In this document: positions 35,367 through 38,117 of the stretch, piece by piece
Layout: each line of letters opens with the position of its first letter
Numbering within the stretch: position 1 is the first letter of the stretch
From: Gemmatimonadota bacterium
GTDB lineage: Bacteria > Gemmatimonadota > Gemmatimonadetes > Longimicrobiales > Gaopeijiaceae
Assembly (NCBI GenBank): GCA_007124095.1
Contig: SLFU01000142.1
Location: 1 to 38,117 of the forward strand
Length of the DNA: 38,117 nt
Direction: 5' to 3'
Notes under the pieces: model-generated
The model's database searches: none
What the model saw: only the letters and a program-made list of their open reading frames with translations
Told to the model about the DNA's origin: nothing
Position numbers and translations under genes: made by a program

Positions 35367-35407
35367 CCATGAAGACTGGCCATGAAGACTGGCCAGGAGG
35401 CCTGGCC
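35367..35407. repeat. 13-bp tandem repeat (CCATGAAGACTGG x2 plus one degenerate copy) running into palindrome GGCCAGG-AGG-CCTGGCC upstream of pheS
   Basis: Copies at 35367-35379, 35380-35392, 35393-35405 (third 10/13); inverted repeat 35391-35407. Confidence 0.9.
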
Positions 35408-35531
35408 GACCCTCCCCGGGAAGAGGCCGAAAGCTACAAGGCCGGGGGAGGCTCGAAAACCCCACGTCCGCTCCAGTCGGGTCGGTCGCGCTGCGGCGGT
35501 TTACCGTCCTACGAATGAGTCCGCAACGAAG

Positions 35532-35564
35532 GAGGGCTCCGGGAGCCAATCTCCCGGAGCCCTC
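35532..35564 (-). terminator. Strong stem-loop downstream of rplT (14-bp perfect stem), probable terminator
   Basis: GAGGGCTCCGGGAG-ATTGG-CTCCCGGAGCCCTC on reverse strand, 31 nt past rplT stop; only a weak pyrimidine tail (CTTCGTT). Confidence 0.7.
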
Positions 35565-35594
35565 TACGGATCCGCTCCAAGCCCCCTGTCCCGA

Positions 35595-35957
35595 TCAGGC
35601 CTGGCCCAGCCCCTCCCTCGCCTGAGCGGCAAGCGCCTCGAAGGCCTGCGGATCCTTCACGGCCAGATCCGCGAGCGCCTTACGGTTCAACTCCACTCCC
35701 GACTCCTTGAGCCCGTTGATGAACCTGGAATAGGAGAGATCGTGCTCGCGGGCCGCAGCGTTGATCCGCGCAATCCACAAGCGCCGGAACGTTCTCTTCT
35801 TCTTTCGCCGGTCCCGGTAGGCGTGCTCCCAGCCCTTCTCTACCGCATCCTTCGCGGTGCGATAGAGCTTCTTTCGGCCGCCGAAGTATCCTTTGGCCTC
35901 TTTGAGGACCTTCTTCTTTCTATCTTTGCGCGCCGGGGCGCCCTTTGTGCGTGGCAT
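35595..35957 (-). CDS. rplT: 50S ribosomal protein L20
   Basis: [84 protein letters not shown]. Confidence 0.98.
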   Translation of the reverse strand: MPRTKGAPARKDRKKKVLKEAKGYFGGRKKLYRTAKDAVEKGWEHAYRDRRKKKRTFRRLWIARINAAAREHDLSYSRFINGLKESGVELNRKALADLAVKDPQAFEALAAQAREGLGQA

Positions 35958-35976
35958 GGTGTCGCTCCTTCTTCGG

Positions 35977-36174
35977 TTACACGCCGGGGAGAAGGCGCTT
36001 CATGCGCTTCTCGTCCGCCTTCGAGACCACTGTCGCTTGGCGGAGACGCCGCTTTCGCTTCCTGGTCTTCTTGGTAAGGATATGGCTCTTGTTGGCCTTA
36101 CGCCGACGGAGCTTCCCGGAACCGGTGCGCCTCAGCCGCTTCGCCGCCGCACGGTTCGTCTTCATCTTTGGCAT
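35977..36174 (-). CDS. rpmI: 50S ribosomal protein L35
   Basis: [65 protein letters not shown]. Confidence 0.97.
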   Translation of the reverse strand: MPKMKTNRAAAKRLRRTGSGKLRRRKANKSHILTKKTRKRKRRLRQATVVSKADEKRMKRLLPGV

Positions 36175-36274
36175 ATTCACCTCTTCCGGATACCAGCAGG
36201 ATCGGATCCCGCACGGCCGGCGTTCAATTCGGAATGGACTTCCACGGGAAGGGGCTCCCTGTGCGGCACTCACC

Positions 36275-36793
36275 TCACTTCGTGTTCAGCGGCGCCAGCA
36301 CCATAATCATTGTACGTCCCTCCCTCGTGGGCTGACTCTCGATCTTCCCGAGGTCGTTCACATCCTCGACCACCTTCTCGAGCACCTCCAGGCCGAGCTC
36401 GGGATGGGAAAGCTGCCGGCCACGGAACATCATGGTGACCTTCACCTTGTCCCCATCCTCGAGGAATCGACGGACGTGCCTGGTCTTGAAGGCGTAGTCG
36501 TGCTCCTCGATGCCCGGTCGGTACTTCACCTCCTTGACCTGCATCGTGTGCTGCTTCTTCTTCGCCTCCCGCGCCTTCCTCGCCTCCTCGTACTTGTACT
36601 TCCCATAATCCATCAGACGGCAGACCGGTGGACGCGCGTCCGGCGCGACTTCCACGAGATCCAATCCCGCATCCGCGGCCCGCTCCCTGGCCTCGTCGAG
36701 CGAGATGATTCCCACCTGTTCCCCATCGGCATCGATGAGGCGAATCGGACTGATCCTGATCTGGTCGTTGACGCGGACCTTCTGATCCTTAAT
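36275..36793 (-). CDS. infC: Translation initiation factor IF-3 (proposed AUU start codon)
   Basis: [68 protein letters not shown]...; ATT at 36793-36791 preceded by GGAGG with 8-nt spacing. Confidence 0.95.
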   Translation of the reverse strand: MKDQKVRVNDQIRISPIRLIDADGEQVGIISLDEARERAADAGLDLVEVAPDARPPVCRLMDYGKYKYEEARKAREAKKKQHTMQVKEVKYRPGIEEHDYAFKTRHVRRFLEDGDKVKVTMMFRGRQLSHPELGLEVLEKVVEDVNDLGKIESQPTREGRTMIMVLAPLNTK

Positions 36794-36833
36794 GGCTCCA
36801 ACCTCCGTTCGATTCCGGCACCCTGGGGGCCTG

Positions 36834-36863
36834 AAATGAAAACGGCCCGGACGGATCCGGGCC
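36834..36863 (-). terminator. Intrinsic terminator/attenuator upstream of infC
   Basis: Reverse strand GGCCCGGA-TCCG-TCCGGGCC (stem 36844-36863) followed by GTTTTCATTT. Confidence 0.7.
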
Positions 36864-37005
36864 ACTCAGGACCGAAGCGGGAGTGATGGATCTCCCTCCC
36901 CTTCGCCTGGCTGGACCCGGTGGCGTCACCACCCCGATAAAGTCCGGGACGGGCCGAAGGGTGGAGGGGAACCTCCCCTCACTTCCTTGAATGTAATCCT
37001 ATCCA

Positions 37006-37033
37006 AAGATACGCGGGGGGCGGGGAGCGTCAA
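37006..37033 (-). promoter_or_regulatory. Predicted infC operon promoter (TTGACG-N16-TATCTT)
   Basis: Reverse strand -35 at 37028-37033, -10 at 37006-37011. Confidence 0.55.
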
Positions 37034-37065
37034 GGAAGAGGAGGGACGACCACCGGCATCTGGGC

Positions 37066-38117
37066 TCATCCGAGCGCCCGGCTCCGGATCTCCTCTACCA
37101 GCTGATCCCGAAACCTCTCCCGATCCATGACCTCCTGCTTCCTGCCCGCTCCCCGTTTCCGGACGGCCACTGTGCCCGCGGCCGCCTCTCGCTCTCCGAT
37201 CACCCCCATGTAGGGGACCTTCCGGAGCTCGGCGTCCCGGATCCGGTAACCGAGGCTCTCCCGGTCGTAGAGCTCCGCTCGAACCCCCTCGTCCCGGAGC
37301 GCCTTCACATAGCTCGCGGCATCGTCGGACCATTGCTCCGAGATGGGAAGGATCCGGACCTGCTCAGGCGCCAGCCAGAGGGGAAAGGCTCCAGCGTAGT
37401 GCTCGATCAGCCCACCGATGAACCGCTCCATCGACCCGACCAGGACCCGGTGAAGCATCACGGGCCTGTGCCTTTCGTTGTCCTCACCCACATACTCGAT
37501 CTCGAATCGGTCCGGAAGGTTGAAGTCGAGCTGTACCGTGGGACCCTGCCACTTCCGTCCGATCGCATCGATCAGCTGAAAGTCGAGCTTGGGCCCGTAA
37601 AAGGCCCCACCCCCTTCCTCGACTTCGTACGCCACGCCCCGCTCCTCGAGCACGGAGCGCAAGGCGCCTTCGGCCCTCCTCCACTGCTCGTCCGAACCCA
37701 GTGCCTTCTCCGGACGGGTTGCGAGTGCGGTGGTGTAGGGGTATCCGAACGTGGACAGCATTTCGTCCACCAAATCGAGCAATGCCTCGATCTCCCCCGG
37801 TACCTGCTCCTCCGTGCAGAAGACGTGTGCGTCATCCTGGGTGAACCCTCTCACTCGGAGCATGCCGTGGAGGACTCCGGCCCGCTCATAGCGGTACACC
37901 GTGCCGAACTCGGCGTAGCGAATGGGGAGCTCGCGGTGGGAGCGCTGCGCCGCCTGGTAGATGCAGATGTGCCCGGGGCAGTTCATCGGCTTGACCCGGT
38001 AACGGACCCCCTTCATATCCACAGCTCCGAACATGTTCTCCCCGAAATTCTCCAGGTGACCGGAAAGCTCGAAGAGCTTCTCGTTCATCAAGTGGGGGGT
38101 ATAGACGATCTCGTAGC
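37066..38117 (-). CDS. thrS: Threonyl-tRNA synthetase (C-terminal part; N-terminus beyond right window edge)
   Basis: YEIVYTPHLMNEKLFELSGHLENFGENMF, YRVKPMNCPGHICIYQ, LPIRYAEFGTVYRYERAGVLHGMLRVRGFTQDDAHVFC, HRPVMLHRVLVGSMERFIGGLIEHYAGAFPLWLAPEQVRILPI. Confidence 0.97.
   Translation of the reverse strand, partial: YEIVYTPHLMNEKLFELSGHLENFGENMFGAVDMKGVRYRVKPMNCPGHICIYQAAQRSHRELPIRYAEFGTVYRYERAGVLHGMLRVRGFTQDDAHVFCTEEQVPGEIEALLDLVDEMLSTFGYPYTTALATRPEKALGSDEQWRRAEGALRSVLEERGVAYEVEEGGGAFYGPKLDFQLIDAIGRKWQGPTVQLDFNLPDRFEIEYVGEDNERHRPVMLHRVLVGSMERFIGGLIEHYAGAFPLWLAPEQVRILPISEQWSDDAASYVKALRDEGVRAELYDRESLGYRIRDAELRKVPYMGVIGEREAAAGTVAVRKRGAGRKQEVMDRERFRDQLVEEIRSRALG

Noticed and set aside
35319-35594. 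T-box or Phe-rich leader peptide controlling pheST
   Set aside because: No AGGGTGGNACCGCG-type T-box sequence and no ORF with a Phe run on the reverse strand of this gap.

Overview
38.1-kb, high-GC bacterial window made almost entirely of densely packed housekeeping genes. No CRISPR array, transposase, integrase, phage or toxin/defence locus was recognised. Gene content and operon style are compatible with a Gemmatimonadota-like genome (inference only). Main blocks: rpiA (partial), divergent from aroF (DAHP synthase); a minus-strand arginine operon (trx-argR-argC-argB-argD-argG-argH-DUF481-like protein) downstream of prfC; a plus-strand block with a large outer-membrane protein, a GGDEF/pseudo-receiver/HD-GYP protein, an aminotransferase and an SRPBCC protein; rho; tRNA-Gly and tRNA-Cys; a second outer-membrane-like protein; and a long minus-strand series thrS(partial)-infC-rpmI-rplT-pheS-pheT-(ZapB-like)-zapA-rny-folD-xseA-xseB-ispA-dxs-nadK-recN. 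I do not see a clear new multi-gene system. The most interesting signals are small and non-coding or hidden: (1) a ~180-nt leader before aroF with a canonical terminator and a competing antiterminator pairing; (2) a thrS-infC leader with its own promoter, a terminator and an alternative pairing, followed by an AUU start codon for infC; (3) an ArgR-box-like palindrome overlapping a good sigma70-type promoter before argG; (4) an unannotated 36-aa hydrophobic microprotein ORF between rho and the tRNAs; (5) a c-di-GMP protein whose receiver, I-site and HD-GYP metal site all carry substitutions; (6) two intergenic tandem duplications sharing a GCCCATTCC(A/G)TGAA motif. All RNA-structure claims come from manual pairing and need folding and covariation tests.
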